Below are positions 25,139-33,261 of a stretch of 64,000 nucleotides of DNA, piece by piece. A model generated the notes under the pieces. It saw only the letters and a list, made by a program, of their open reading frames with translations. It was not told the DNA's origin and ran no database searches. The stretch is from an uncultured Chryseobacterium sp. Lineage in GTDB: Bacteria; Bacteroidota; Bacteroidia; Flavobacteriales; Weeksellaceae. The translations under genes and the position numbers were made by a program. The number at the start of each line of letters is the position of its first letter. Positions within the stretch are counted from its first letter, which is position 1. The stretch covers positions 1-64,000 of the forward strand of contig CAJYRQ010000063.1 of the NCBI GenBank assembly GCA_913777465.1, written 5' to 3'.

Positions 25139-25729
25139 ATGTTGACGATACAGGCACAATCCAACATTCCTACCGACTTCGGAACATTTAGGGTGTATGC
25201 ATTTTCAGAACAGGCGGACGACTGGAATCCGCATCTGGTATGGGTGGCAGAGGAAACTGATTTCAGCAAAACCGTAAATGTGCGTTTTCATTCGGAATGC
25301 ATTACCGGTGAAGTGTTCCATTCGAGAAAATGTGAGTGCGGGCAGCAACTGGATGCTGCGATGAAATACATGTCGGAAAACGGCGGGATGATTATCTATC
25401 TCCGGCAGGAAGGCAGGAATATCGGAATCATCAATAAACTGAGAGCCTATGCTTTGCAGGAAAAGGGTTTCGATACGGTAGAGGCCAACCTGAAGCTGGG
25501 ATTGCCTGCCGACGGTCGGGATTTTGGCGTTGCTGTTGAGATGCTGAATCTTCTGAAAGTAAAAGAGATCAATCTGATGACCAATAATCCGGAAAAGCTG
25601 AAAGCCTTGGAAAACAGCGGGATCAGTCTGAACCAAAGAATTCCTCTGGAGATCGAATCCAATGAAACCAACGAGGGCTATCTGAGCAAAAAGAAAGATT
25701 ATTTCGGGCATCTGCTGGAAAAGGTATAA
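25139..25729 (+). CDS. ribA: GTP cyclohydrolase II
   Basis: A 196-residue enzyme that opens GTP to the diaminopyrimidine precursor of riboflavin. The zinc site C-x10-C-x-C is intact (SECITGEVFHSRKCECGQQ). The nucleotide-binding RQEGRNIGI, the GLPADGRDFGVAVEMLNLL segment and the MTNNPEKLKAL motif are typical. The length fits a stand-alone RibA, not the fused RibBA. It is divergent from the TetR/photolyase operon and could raise flavin (FAD and the lumazine antenna) supply for the photolyases. That link is inferred from context. Confidence 0.93.
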   Translation: MLTIQAQSNIPTDFGTFRVYAFSEQADDWNPHLVWVAEETDFSKTVNVRFHSECITGEVFHSRKCECGQQLDAAMKYMSENGGMIIYLRQEGRNIGIINKLRAYALQEKGFDTVEANLKLGLPADGRDFGVAVEMLNLLKVKEINLMTNNPEKLKALENSGISLNQRIPLEIESNETNEGYLSKKKDYFGHLLEKV

Positions 25730-25834
25730 TTTTCTCATTAGCTGAAAAGAAATCCGGATGGTCTTTTTACGACGACTTAAAAAACTGGCTGATCCATAAA
25801 GATCCCCGAATTCCGGCCAACCAATCCAAATCTT

Positions 25835-27277
25835 ATGAAAAAAATTCTGCTTACCGGGGCTACCGGCTATATCGGCAAACGGATGATTAACGTTATCGCG
25901 GCACAGGGCTACCAGGTCATCTGCTGCTGCAGGGATGCCGGACGTTTTTCGAAAAGCGTGGATATCGACGATGCCCAGATTGAAGTTGTGGAAGTGGATT
26001 TCCTGAAACCCGAGACCCTGGAAAATATTCCCAAAGACATTTCCGGAGCGTATTACCTGATGCACTCGATGAGCAACAGCAACGATTATGCGGAGTCGGA
26101 AAAACAATGTGCCGTTAATTTTTCAGAATTCATTGAAAAGACAGACTGTGAGCACATTATTTATCTTTCCGGACTTGTGAATGAGAAACAGCTTTCGGAA
26201 CATTTGAGTTCCCGTTTTGAAGTGGAAAAAATCCTGATGGAATGCAAAGTTCCGGCAACGGTTTTACGGGCGGGAATTATCATCGGATCCGGGAGTGCTT
26301 CGTTCGAGATCATCCGTGACCTTGTGGAAAAGCTTCCGGTAATGGTAGCTCCGAAATGGCTTCATACCAAATGCCAGCCGATCGGCATCGCCAATGTGCT
26401 GGATTTCCTGATCTTTACTTTATTCAAAAAACAGGCTTACCATAAAAATTTTGATATCGGCTGCGACAACATCCTCACCTATAAAGAAATGCTGCTGGAA
26501 CTGGCTAGGATCCGCGGATTGAAGAGAACGATTGTCACCTTGCCGGTGATGACTCCGAAACTGTCTTCCTACTGGCTGTATTTCATCACTTCCACTTCCT
26601 ATAACCTTGCCAAAGCATTGGTCGGAAGCATGAAGATCGAAGTGGTCTGCAGGCCGGAAAGCCTTAAAGAAATAAAAGAAATTACCGGTGTACAGCCCTT
26701 TTCTTATGACACCGCGATCCGGAGAACGCTGGCAAAAATTCAGGATAACGAAATCGCATCAAGCTGGAAAGACAGTTTTATCAGCAGCCGAAGCGATTCC
26801 AGCCTGAAAGATTACCTTGATGTTCCCAAATACGGCTGTTTTACCGATCTCCGTTCTGCTGAGTACGATGACCGGGAAAAATGCCTAGACCGGGTTTTTG
26901 CGCTGGGCGGAGCCAACGGATGGTACGGGCAGAGCCTTTGGAAAATACGCGGATTCCTGGATCTGCTGGTGGGCGGGCCCGGACTCAGGAGAGGCCGTAC
27001 TAGCGCTACCCAGCTGCATGAAGGTGATGCGCTGGATTTCTGGCGGGTTCTCCATGCCGATAAGAAGGAAGGAAAGCTGATTCTGTTTGCCGAAATGAAG
27101 CTTCCGGGTGAAGCATGGCTGATGTTTAAAGTACATAAAGGCAAGCTCTGGCAAAAAGCGGTTTTCCGTCCGCACGGACTCAGCGGAAGGCTTTACTGGT
27201 ATTCCGTTTTACCATTTCACGGGGTCATTTTCAAAGGAATGGTGCGTAAGCTTGCGAACCCTCAGAAGCATCATTAG
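25835..27277 (+). CDS. SDR-family NAD(P)-binding protein with DUF2867 domain
   Basis: A 480-residue two-domain protein. The N-terminal extended SDR/NmrA-like domain starts MKKILLTGATGYIGKRMI with the TGxxGxxG motif. The C-terminal part from about residue 320 (EKCLDRVFALGGANGWYGQSLWKIRGFLDLLVGGPGLRRGR to the FHG segment) matches the DUF2867 architecture as I know it. Such proteins often accompany photolyase clusters in Bacteroidota. Substrate is unknown. It lies 105 bp downstream of ribA on the same strand, probably in the same transcript. Confidence 0.88.
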   Translation: MKKILLTGATGYIGKRMINVIAAQGYQVICCCRDAGRFSKSVDIDDAQIEVVEVDFLKPETLENIPKDISGAYYLMHSMSNSNDYAESEKQCAVNFSEFIEKTDCEHIIYLSGLVNEKQLSEHLSSRFEVEKILMECKVPATVLRAGIIIGSGSASFEIIRDLVEKLPVMVAPKWLHTKCQPIGIANVLDFLIFTLFKKQAYHKNFDIGCDNILTYKEMLLELARIRGLKRTIVTLPVMTPKLSSYWLYFITSTSYNLAKALVGSMKIEVVCRPESLKEIKEITGVQPFSYDTAIRRTLAKIQDNEIASSWKDSFISSRSDSSLKDYLDVPKYGCFTDLRSAEYDDREKCLDRVFALGGANGWYGQSLWKIRGFLDLLVGGPGLRRGRTSATQLHEGDALDFWRVLHADKKEGKLILFAEMKLPGEAWLMFKVHKGKLWQKAVFRPHGLSGRLYWYSVLPFHGVIFKGMVRKLANPQKHH

Positions 27278-27703
27278 ATCACTCATTATTTCGCACTACA
27301 ATTTAAAGCTTCCGCGAAATTTTTAATTTTTCGATATTCATATTCAGTTTTATTCAAATTATTAATATCAAATCATTATATATTCTATAAAATTAACATT
27401 CATTTTAAATTGAAGTATTTTCACAGGTTATTTAATCTTTTAAACATTGATTATCAATATTTTAAAACAAAAACAAAAGTTGTTTTTTGCGTAATGACCG
27501 GAATAAAACCCTAAAATGGGGCTTTAAATAAAATATTCACTATCAACCATTTAAAATAAATCACTACGCAAAGAATAAATTACATCCGCCGGGTTCCCTT
27601 TTTGTAAAAAAAAATTTGTTACATTTGCTTTAAGTAATAAAAAAGCGCATACCCCGTTTTATTTATTCCAGAAATTTGATTGTAAAAACATTAATACCGG
27701 CTT
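27278..27703 (+). promoter_or_regulatory. Intergenic region with promoter TACATTTG
   Basis: A 426-bp AT-rich interval. TACATTTG at 27620-27627 fits the TAnnTTTG element, and TTG lies at 27602-27604, closer than the usual spacing. A weak stem AAACCC/GGGxTTT around 27508-27531 may terminate the preceding unit. No coding frame is supportable. Confidence 0.45.
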
Positions 27704-28276
27704 ATGAAAAAAATAGTTCTACTCCTGACCTGCCTGTTCGGATTTTCAGCTTTTGCGCAGATTAAGGTGCTGAAGAATGAGACTTTAGTGGAAATCGGCA
27801 AAGACAATTCCGTGGGTTTATATAAAAAAGACGACCGGTTCACGGTAAATTACCAGGACCTGAATACGGCCAACCTCAATACCTTCAGATCCTTTTCATT
27901 CCAGAATCTGAACAAAGATGTTGCCGGGCTGTATGAGCTGATTGCCAACGGATTTATCGACACCCCGGAAAGCAATATCGTTCTTGAGCTTCCGAGCGAT
28001 ATCATTGAACTGCATTTTGAAAAGAATTACGGTACTCCGACGGTACAGTTCATCCAGTACATCAACAAAAACAGAAAGTACGTGGGAAAATCCCAGTTCC
28101 TGAACAAAAAACAGGTCGATAAAATCTTCGGAAAAACCAACGGAAAGGCGGCATTGTACGATAAACCGGCGACCATGAACAATATTCATAACAACAATAT
28201 GAATAATCAGCAGGGTTCCAGCCAGGCTTCTTCAGCAACGCCCGCTTCCAACGGCAACCGGAAGACCCGAAAATAA
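27704..28276 (+). CDS. Secreted protein of unknown function
   Basis: A 190-residue protein with a clear signal peptide (MKKIVLLLTCLFGFSAFAQ, cleavage after AFA or FAQ). The body is mixed alpha/beta with no motif I can name. The last 40 residues are Asn/Gln/Ser-rich and low-complexity, ending in a basic NRKTRK tail. It is probably periplasmic or surface-associated. It is a single gene with its own promoter region and a terminator directly after it. Confidence 0.75.
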   Translation: MKKIVLLLTCLFGFSAFAQIKVLKNETLVEIGKDNSVGLYKKDDRFTVNYQDLNTANLNTFRSFSFQNLNKDVAGLYELIANGFIDTPESNIVLELPSDIIELHFEKNYGTPTVQFIQYINKNRKYVGKSQFLNKKQVDKIFGKTNGKAALYDKPATMNNIHNNNMNNQQGSSQASSATPASNGNRKTRK

Positions 28277-28301
28277 ATCAAACATTTTGAAATATTACTG
28301 A

Positions 28302-28327
28302 ACTCATTCATCCGGATGAGTTTTTTT
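28302..28327 (+). terminator. Terminator after the secreted protein gene
   Basis: ACTCAT (28302-28307) and ATGAGT (28316-28321) pair around TCATCCGG, whose ATCCGGAT core is itself self-complementary, followed by a run of T. Confidence 0.65.
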
Positions 28328-28331
28328 ATTT

Positions 28332-28339
28332 TATTTTTG
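28332..28339 (+). promoter_or_regulatory. -7 box TATTTTTG of the ABC ATPase gene
   Basis: TATTTTTG fits TAnnTTTG. Transcription would begin near 28345, so an ATG at 28347 would be leaderless; the ATG at 28359 leaves a leader of about 14 nt and supports that start. Confidence 0.5.
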
Positions 28340-28358
28340 CAAAAAGATGTTACGAATT

Positions 28359-29054
28359 ATGTCCCTTCAAATAAATAACCTGACCAAAAAATTCGGTGAG
28401 CAGACCGCGCTGAACAACATAAATATTTCTATAGAAAACAACGAAATTATCGGCCTTCTGGGTCCGAACGGAGCAGGAAAATCCACACTGATGAAATCGA
28501 TTGTCGGCGCCCTGAATATCGATGAAGGTGAGATTATTTTTAAAGGACAGAATATTATAGATCATGAAATCGACAGCAAGAAGAAAATCGGCTTCCTTCC
28601 GGAAAACAACCCGCTGTATCTGGAAATGTATGTGAAGGAATATCTGCAGTTTGTGGCCAACATCCATAAAATCCCGGAATCTAGGGTAGATGAAGTGATC
28701 GAGCTTGTAGGCATCACTCCTGAAAAATCAAAAAAAATCGGCCAGCTCTCCAAAGGGTACAAACAGAGAGTCGGACTTGCCCAGGCGATTATTCACCAGC
28801 CGGATCTTTTAATCCTGGATGAACCCACCAACGGCCTCGATCCCAACCAGATTATTGAGATCAGAAACGTGGTAAAAGAAATCGGCCAGCAGAAAACGGT
28901 GCTGCTTTCCACCCACATCATGCAGGAAGTGGAAGCTCTGTGCTCCCGCGTGATCCTTATTCATAAAGGCAACATTCTCCAGGACTGCCCGATCAGTGAA
29001 TTCAAAGGGAAGTTTGAAAGCCTTGAGGAAGCTTTTGCAAGTTATACGGCTTAA
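28359..29054 (+). CDS. GldA-like ABC transporter ATP-binding protein
   Basis: A 231-residue ABC ATPase. Walker A is GPNGAGKST, the Q loop lies in IGFLPENNPLYLEMYV, the signature is LSKGYKQRVGLAQAI, Walker B is LLILDEPTNGLDPNQ and the switch His lies in STHIMQEVEAL. The sequence closely tracks GldA of the flavobacterial gliding machinery through the nucleotide-binding domain. F. johnsoniae GldA, as I recall, continues about 60-70 residues further, whereas this one ends EEAFASYTA. No permease gene is adjacent. Export of an unknown substrate is likely. I chose MSLQINNLTK as start because it aligns with GldA. Confidence 0.85.
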   Translation: MSLQINNLTKKFGEQTALNNINISIENNEIIGLLGPNGAGKSTLMKSIVGALNIDEGEIIFKGQNIIDHEIDSKKKIGFLPENNPLYLEMYVKEYLQFVANIHKIPESRVDEVIELVGITPEKSKKIGQLSKGYKQRVGLAQAIIHQPDLLILDEPTNGLDPNQIIEIRNVVKEIGQQKTVLLSTHIMQEVEALCSRVILIHKGNILQDCPISEFKGKFESLEEAFASYTA

Positions 29055-29055
29055 A

Positions 29056-29571
29056 ATGATTTTAAGGTTCTCACACTATCTCAATCTATTATTTTCTCTT
29101 TTATCTCCAATCTTTATCTATTCTCAGATAAGTAAGCAGGAGATCGTAAAAGAAGTTAATCTTATAGAAGAACAATCGAACCCGAGTAGGGAAATTTTAG
29201 AAATATATCAAAAGGGACATTCTACTATTGAAAGTGAAATTTTTACCATAGACAAAAATGTTAATGACTCAATAAATGAAGTTACAGCATTAACTTATTA
29301 TTATCGTTTTTATCCTGATAACTATTATAAGACGGTTATCTATTTTAAAAAAAATATTCCGATTGCAGTTTTAAAGGAAAAGAAGATAACATTAACATCA
29401 ACCCATGATGAAGGAGTCAGTAAAACACTAACATCTTCAGTAAAATATTACATCTACAATTGGGAAGAGTGGAAATATGAAAAGGAAATAATAAAAGATG
29501 GTGGTCTTCTGTTAGAAAATAGTATTAATAAGGAAGAAATTAAAAATATTATACTTAAAAATAAAGACTGA
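29056..29571 (+). CDS. Secreted protein of unknown function, AT-rich
   Basis: A 171-residue product with an N-terminal signal peptide (MILRFSHYLNLLFSLLSPIFIYSQ). The rest is Lys/Glu/Ile-rich with no recognised motif. The start one base after the ABC ATPase stop region suggests co-transcription. Codon use is noticeably more AT-rich than in its neighbours, so it may be a recent acquisition. A frame open 20 codons upstream overlaps the ATPase gene and is less likely. Confidence 0.65.
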   Translation: MILRFSHYLNLLFSLLSPIFIYSQISKQEIVKEVNLIEEQSNPSREILEIYQKGHSTIESEIFTIDKNVNDSINEVTALTYYYRFYPDNYYKTVIYFKKNIPIAVLKEKKITLTSTHDEGVSKTLTSSVKYYIYNWEEWKYEKEIIKDGGLLLENSINKEEIKNIILKNKD

Positions 29572-29615
29572 ACTCAGCAATAAGTTCATTCGTCCACAAC
29601 ACGATTATCATATAT

Positions 29616-29648
29616 AAAAACCGCTCTCGAAAATTCCAGGCGGTTTTT
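29616..29648 (+). terminator. Terminator of the ABC ATPase unit
   Basis: AAACCGC and GCGGTTT form a stem around TCTCGAAAATTCCAG, followed by TTTT. It lies about 45 nt after the stop at 29571. Confidence 0.7.
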
Positions 29649-29736
29649 TTATTGCGTAGTAGTATATTTGGCCAAATGATTTGTTTTTTAACTGGTAATG
29701 TCATATCAGATAATTTTTTTGAAAACCATATGTAGT

Positions 29737-29769
29737 AAACCTCACAGGCTTCGCAAACCTGTGAGGTTT
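29737..29769. repeat. 12-bp-arm palindrome AAACCTCACAGG
   Basis: AAACCTCACAGG (29737-29748) and CCTGTGAGGTTT (29758-29769) pair perfectly around CTTCGCAAA. Such mobile-looking palindromes are scattered in intergenic DNA of flavobacteria. It lies between convergent genes and could also act as a terminator for the leftward unit. Confidence 0.65.
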
Positions 29770-29799
29770 TAGATTTTCCTACATCAGATACACTTTCAC

Positions 29800-30066
29800 T
29801 TAAAAGGCCGGTTTCCGGTGTATTATTTCGGTAGTCTTTATATTTTCAGCTATTTCATTCTTAATTAAAAGTCTGTAAAGATTTGTCAGCTGAAAAATCA
29901 GAATAAGATTGATTATCATGATTTCATAATAGCCGGCCGACTTTTTCTTATGAGCTTTATTGCTGATCTGAAGGAAGACGAAAATAAGAAAACAGATCAC
30001 CAGAATTACAATAAAGAACGGAATGATCTTAAGCATTTTAAAAATATCAATATATAAATTAAGCAT
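29800..30066 (-). CDS. Small two-helix membrane protein coupled to SPFH protein
   Basis: An 88-residue protein with two hydrophobic segments (about 13-34, IIPFFIVILVICFLIFVFLQ, and 53-70, IMIINLILIFQLTNLYRLL) and a basic linker between them. I do not recognise a family. Its ATG overlaps the SPFH stop (ATGCTTAA), implying translational coupling and possibly a partner role for the SPFH protein. An ATG six codons further upstream is possible but lies deeper in the SPFH gene. Confidence 0.6.
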   Translation of the reverse strand: MLNLYIDIFKMLKIIPFFIVILVICFLIFVFLQISNKAHKKKSAGYYEIMIINLILIFQLTNLYRLLIKNEIAENIKTTEIIHRKPAF

Positions 30067-31996
30067 TGTTTTCCGCCTTTTCATCGATTACGACAGAAGT
30101 TTCCATATTTTTCTTCTGCACCTGTTCCAGAAGCTGAAGTCCCAAAAGCCCGCTGATGCCTCCGTTTGCCGCATCGCCGCTGCCACCGATCAGAACTTCC
30201 GGCATAATCCTCACATTCCGGCTGGCAATATTCTCCATAATTTTCAGCTGGGTAAAATTATTTCCGCCCATAGCTTCCACCGACAGTTTATAAGATTCGG
30301 CATTGGATTTCCCGATGGCCAGGATTTTTTCTGCCTCTGCATTTCCTGTACGTGAAATCTGTTCGGCACTTGCTTTGGCCAGCAACTCTATCTTCTCGGC
30401 TTCCGCTTTGGCCAGCAGCCTGATCTTTTCGGCTTCGCCGGTAGCGAGCAGCTTCAGCCGGTCCCCTTCGGCGGTGGCCTGCAGCCTTACGGAATTGGCA
30501 TCCCCGGTCGCTTTCTTCACGGAGGCATCGGCAATTCTTTCGGCAATCAGTACGCCCTGGTCTGCTTTTACGATCTCCTTTTGCATATCGGCCACAGCCG
30601 TTTCCTTTTCCAGCGCCTGACGGGTTTCCTGGGCAAGCATTTCGGTTTCGTAGGTAATTTTCTGCTCTTCGGCCAGTTTCCGGTCGGTGAGTGTTTTCAT
30701 CAGGCTTTCAGGGGGAACGATGGCCCCGATCAGGGTATCAACGGCATTTACGTTGTACTGTTCCAATACGCTGCTGATATGGTCTTTGGCAGATTGCTGC
30801 CTTTCTTTACGGCTTCCGAGGAAAGCAATGACATCGCTGTCCTGAGCGGAATTCCTGAAGTAGTTTCCGATCGTCGGTTCCAGCACCTGGCTTACTAAGT
30901 TGATCATGTTTCCGAAGCGTGCAATAACTTTAGGAGCTTCATAAGTCGGAATATGGATGATCTGCGACACATCCAGATTGAAAGGGAAGCCGTCTTTGCT
31001 CCGTACGGTGATGGTTGAAAGGTTTTTATCCAGCTGATGGGATTCGCTTCGTTCATACGCCCAGTTCAGAACGAGGTTGGTGGTGGGAACCAGCTCCACT
31101 TTCATGATGTACGGATTAATCGGATATTTTCCCGGCCCGATAGGCTCTGCCCACACGCCTTTATGGCCTTTTTCCACGATATTGCCATGTTTGAAATCCA
31201 CGCCGCTCAAATCTTTTCCGTCTTCCCCTACATAGCTGATGATAACGCCTACATGCCCGATCGGGATCTCCGTCATTTTCACCATTTCGACTTTGGTAAA
31301 CCATGGGTTGAGAAAATAAGAACCGGCAAGGATCACCTGCTCCTGAAGACCTTTGTAACCGCCGCTGTTCAAGAAAGTATCCACATCCTGAAATTTATTA
31401 TGGCCATGGATGATCTTTCCGGCGATCTGCCCCTCTTCCAGGGGACTTCCTTCCATCGTGGTAATAATTCCTACCGCATTATCGGGGATCTGCGTCATTT
31501 CCGTCAGTTCGATTTCAAACAACAATGTATTAATCCTGTAAGATCCCGGTGCGATGATCGCGGTCTGTCTTCCTTTCCGGCCGCCATTTTTCAGAAAAGC
31601 TTCGGCATCCTGAAAGGAATCACAATCTACTTTTCTTCCCAGGATTCTCCCGGTTTCCAGCTCTACCCCGTCTTTGGCCAGAAGCAGTCCTATCTTGCCG
31701 GTCGGGATTACGGTAAAAGGCTGGAAATCGATGGAATACTGCCAGATCCATTTGCCGAAATAAACTCCCGGTGCCAGGGTCTGTGCCTGAAAACCCGCTT
31801 CGCCGTTGGTGGCGATGATCCTGCCTTCCGGAAGTTCCTGCTTACCGACAAGTACAAATTTTTTAGTGACTAAGCCGATCCTATCCTGGGGAACAATAAC
31901 GAGACCGAAGAAAATTCTTAAGATGAATTTGTAGAAAATAACGCACAATAAGGCGATAACGGCCGGAATCATCCAGCCATGAAAACTTAATTCCAT
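30059..31996 (-). CDS. SPFH/flotillin-type membrane protein with N-terminal repeats
   Basis: A 645-residue protein with an N-terminal membrane anchor (residues 8-35). Residues of about 38-320 contain three to four repeats of roughly 85 residues, each with a IPxGxxGxxxx...F(Q)DxxxFLxxGGxKGxQ...xxGxYxxN pattern (APGVYFGK, APGSYRIN, LAGSYFLN, GPGKYPIN), reminiscent of major vault protein repeats. The SPFH/band-7 domain follows (about 325-480). The C-terminal half is a long Ala/Glu/Lys coiled coil (KATGDANSVRLQATAEGDRLKLLATGEAEK). Such proteins form oligomeric membrane microdomain scaffolds. No NfeD partner is present; the coupled small membrane protein may take that place. Confidence 0.85.
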   Translation of the reverse strand: MELSFHGWMIPAVIALLCVIFYKFILRIFFGLVIVPQDRIGLVTKKFVLVGKQELPEGRIIATNGEAGFQAQTLAPGVYFGKWIWQYSIDFQPFTVIPTGKIGLLLAKDGVELETGRILGRKVDCDSFQDAEAFLKNGGRKGRQTAIIAPGSYRINTLLFEIELTEMTQIPDNAVGIITTMEGSPLEEGQIAGKIIHGHNKFQDVDTFLNSGGYKGLQEQVILAGSYFLNPWFTKVEMVKMTEIPIGHVGVIISYVGEDGKDLSGVDFKHGNIVEKGHKGVWAEPIGPGKYPINPYIMKVELVPTTNLVLNWAYERSESHQLDKNLSTITVRSKDGFPFNLDVSQIIHIPTYEAPKVIARFGNMINLVSQVLEPTIGNYFRNSAQDSDVIAFLGSRKERQQSAKDHISSVLEQYNVNAVDTLIGAIVPPESLMKTLTDRKLAEEQKITYETEMLAQETRQALEKETAVADMQKEIVKADQGVLIAERIADASVKKATGDANSVRLQATAEGDRLKLLATGEAEKIRLLAKAEAEKIELLAKASAEQISRTGNAEAEKILAIGKSNAESYKLSVEAMGGNNFTQLKIMENIASRNVRIMPEVLIGGSGDAANGGISGLLGLQLLEQVQKKNMETSVVIDEKAENNA

Positions 31997-32442
31997 AGTT
32001 TTTGTTTTGATTAAATTTGAAAACGGAAATGGGGCTCTGCTCCTTCAGAAATGAAAAACAGGGTACGAATTAGTTGATAATTCTTTCGAAAAAATTAGGA
32101 AAGTGAAGGTGGAGAAGTATTAAAAATCGTAAAGATGATTTCGGATACTTTTAAAAGAAAAAACTTAAAGTTAATTAGTTTCATTTCGATGATCAAGGAA
32201 CGAGATCCTTTTGTGGTACAAATGTACGCAAGAAAAATATTCAGTTGCTGAAAAAAGTTTAACTATTTTTCAACAGATATCACAAATTACTGATAATCAA
32301 TTTTATTATTTTAATCAATCAACAACTTATCTCTTCAAAATTAAGATATTTTAGTAAAAGCCAGGTAAAATCATGAAAGGAAATACGATAATTCTGGCTT
32401 TAAATTTGATAAAATTTTAGTCTAACCATTACCATTAAAAAG
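31997..32442 (+). promoter_or_regulatory. Divergent interval with hairpin and promoter TAAATTTG
   Basis: The 446-bp gap separates the leftward SPFH gene from a rightward secreted protein. AAAGCCAG (32357-32364) pairs with CTGGCTTT (32394-32401) across a 29-nt loop, and TAAATTTG at 32401-32408 fits the -7 element for the rightward gene, leaving a leader of about 30 nt. The remainder shows no coding frame. Confidence 0.5.
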
Positions 32443-32877
32443 ATGATCAAAAAAATTGCACTCGGCATTTTCTGTGTAGCCCAGTTTTCCCTGATGAATG
32501 CCAATACCGTTGCCAGCGAAGTACCGGTTTCAAAAGTAAATTACCAAAAAGAAAGGGTTCCGAAATCGGTTATTATAAAGACCAAAAAGTTCAAAATCAA
32601 AATCGACCAGCAGCCGAACGGAAATTATCTGTATCAGTCCTGGGGAGTGAACGGAAAGGTTACCTCCAAACCGAGCATGATTATTTCAAACGGCGAACTG
32701 ATCCCGGACGGTACCGGCGGAAACTATTATTACGAATTCAGCAATAACGGTTATACGTACCAGATCTGGAGAAATTATTTAACGGATTCAGTCAAAAAAG
32801 CACCATATACCCTGATGGTAACGGATCAGAACGGTAAAACGGTTGTCAATCAGAGCGGATATGTTGTAAAAAGTTAA
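32443..32877 (+). CDS. Secreted beta-rich protein of unknown function
   Basis: A 144-residue protein with a signal peptide (MIKKIALGIFCVAQFSLMNANTVAS). The mature part is basic and beta-strand-rich with repeated Tyr/Asn/Gly (NGNYLYQSWGVNGKV, GGNYYYEFSNNGYTYQIWRNYL), suggesting a small surface or matrix protein. No family is recognised. It is a single gene with its own promoter and terminator. Confidence 0.7.
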   Translation: MIKKIALGIFCVAQFSLMNANTVASEVPVSKVNYQKERVPKSVIIKTKKFKIKIDQQPNGNYLYQSWGVNGKVTSKPSMIISNGELIPDGTGGNYYYEFSNNGYTYQIWRNYLTDSVKKAPYTLMVTDQNGKTVVNQSGYVVKS

Positions 32878-32895
32878 CATTAAAATTCTATATGG

Positions 32896-32925
32896 ATTCC
32901 CGGCTTTACCGTCGGGAATTTTTTA
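32896..32925 (+). terminator. Terminator of the small secreted protein gene
   Basis: ATTCCCG (32896-32902) and CGGGAAT (32913-32919) pair and are followed by TTTTTT. Confidence 0.75.
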
Positions 32926-32939
32926 TTGTGAATGGTGAA

Positions 32940-33240
32940 TTTTGCTAAAGCAGGTCAATGGTCAATTTTCAGTATATAATAAATTGAAAGGTAAATGAAC
33001 CTAACGGGTTTTAAAAACCCGCTAGGTTTTGTCTTGGGTCATTACTATAAAACCTGCAATTTTTAAATGGTTAATTATAAATTTTGCTTCGAAAGTTAAT
33101 GGTAAATTTCAGCATATAACAAAATTGACAGGCGATGCAATTGGCTATCCCTCATTAACTCGTTGTAGTCAATGGTAAATTTTATTAAAGTAAATCAGTA
33201 GTCAATCGTTCAGAAGAAAAGAATTCACAAGCCAAGCGGA
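32940..33240. repeat. Dispersed GGTCAATGGTxAATTTT repeats with a palindrome
   Basis: Variants of CAATGGT(C/A)AATTTTxAGxATATAA occur near 32956, 33095 and 33170, with GAAAGGTAAATG and GACAGGCGATG tails. Between them AACCTAACGGGTT (32998-33010) pairs with AACCCGCTAGGTT (33015-33027), one mismatch, another flavobacterial-type palindrome. Related CAATGGTCAAT units recur at 54085-54369. No gene is visible in this 384-bp gap. Confidence 0.5.
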
Positions 33241-33261
33241 TTGACCGTTCACCCTGGATCT

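Noticed and set aside
25205-26107. 300-residue leftward frame opposite ribA and the SDR gene
   Set aside because: Spans two genes and their gap in antisense and has no recognisable domain.
31037-31873. 278-residue rightward frame opposite the SPFH gene
   Set aside because: Antisense shadow; the SPFH product has clear domains and repeats.
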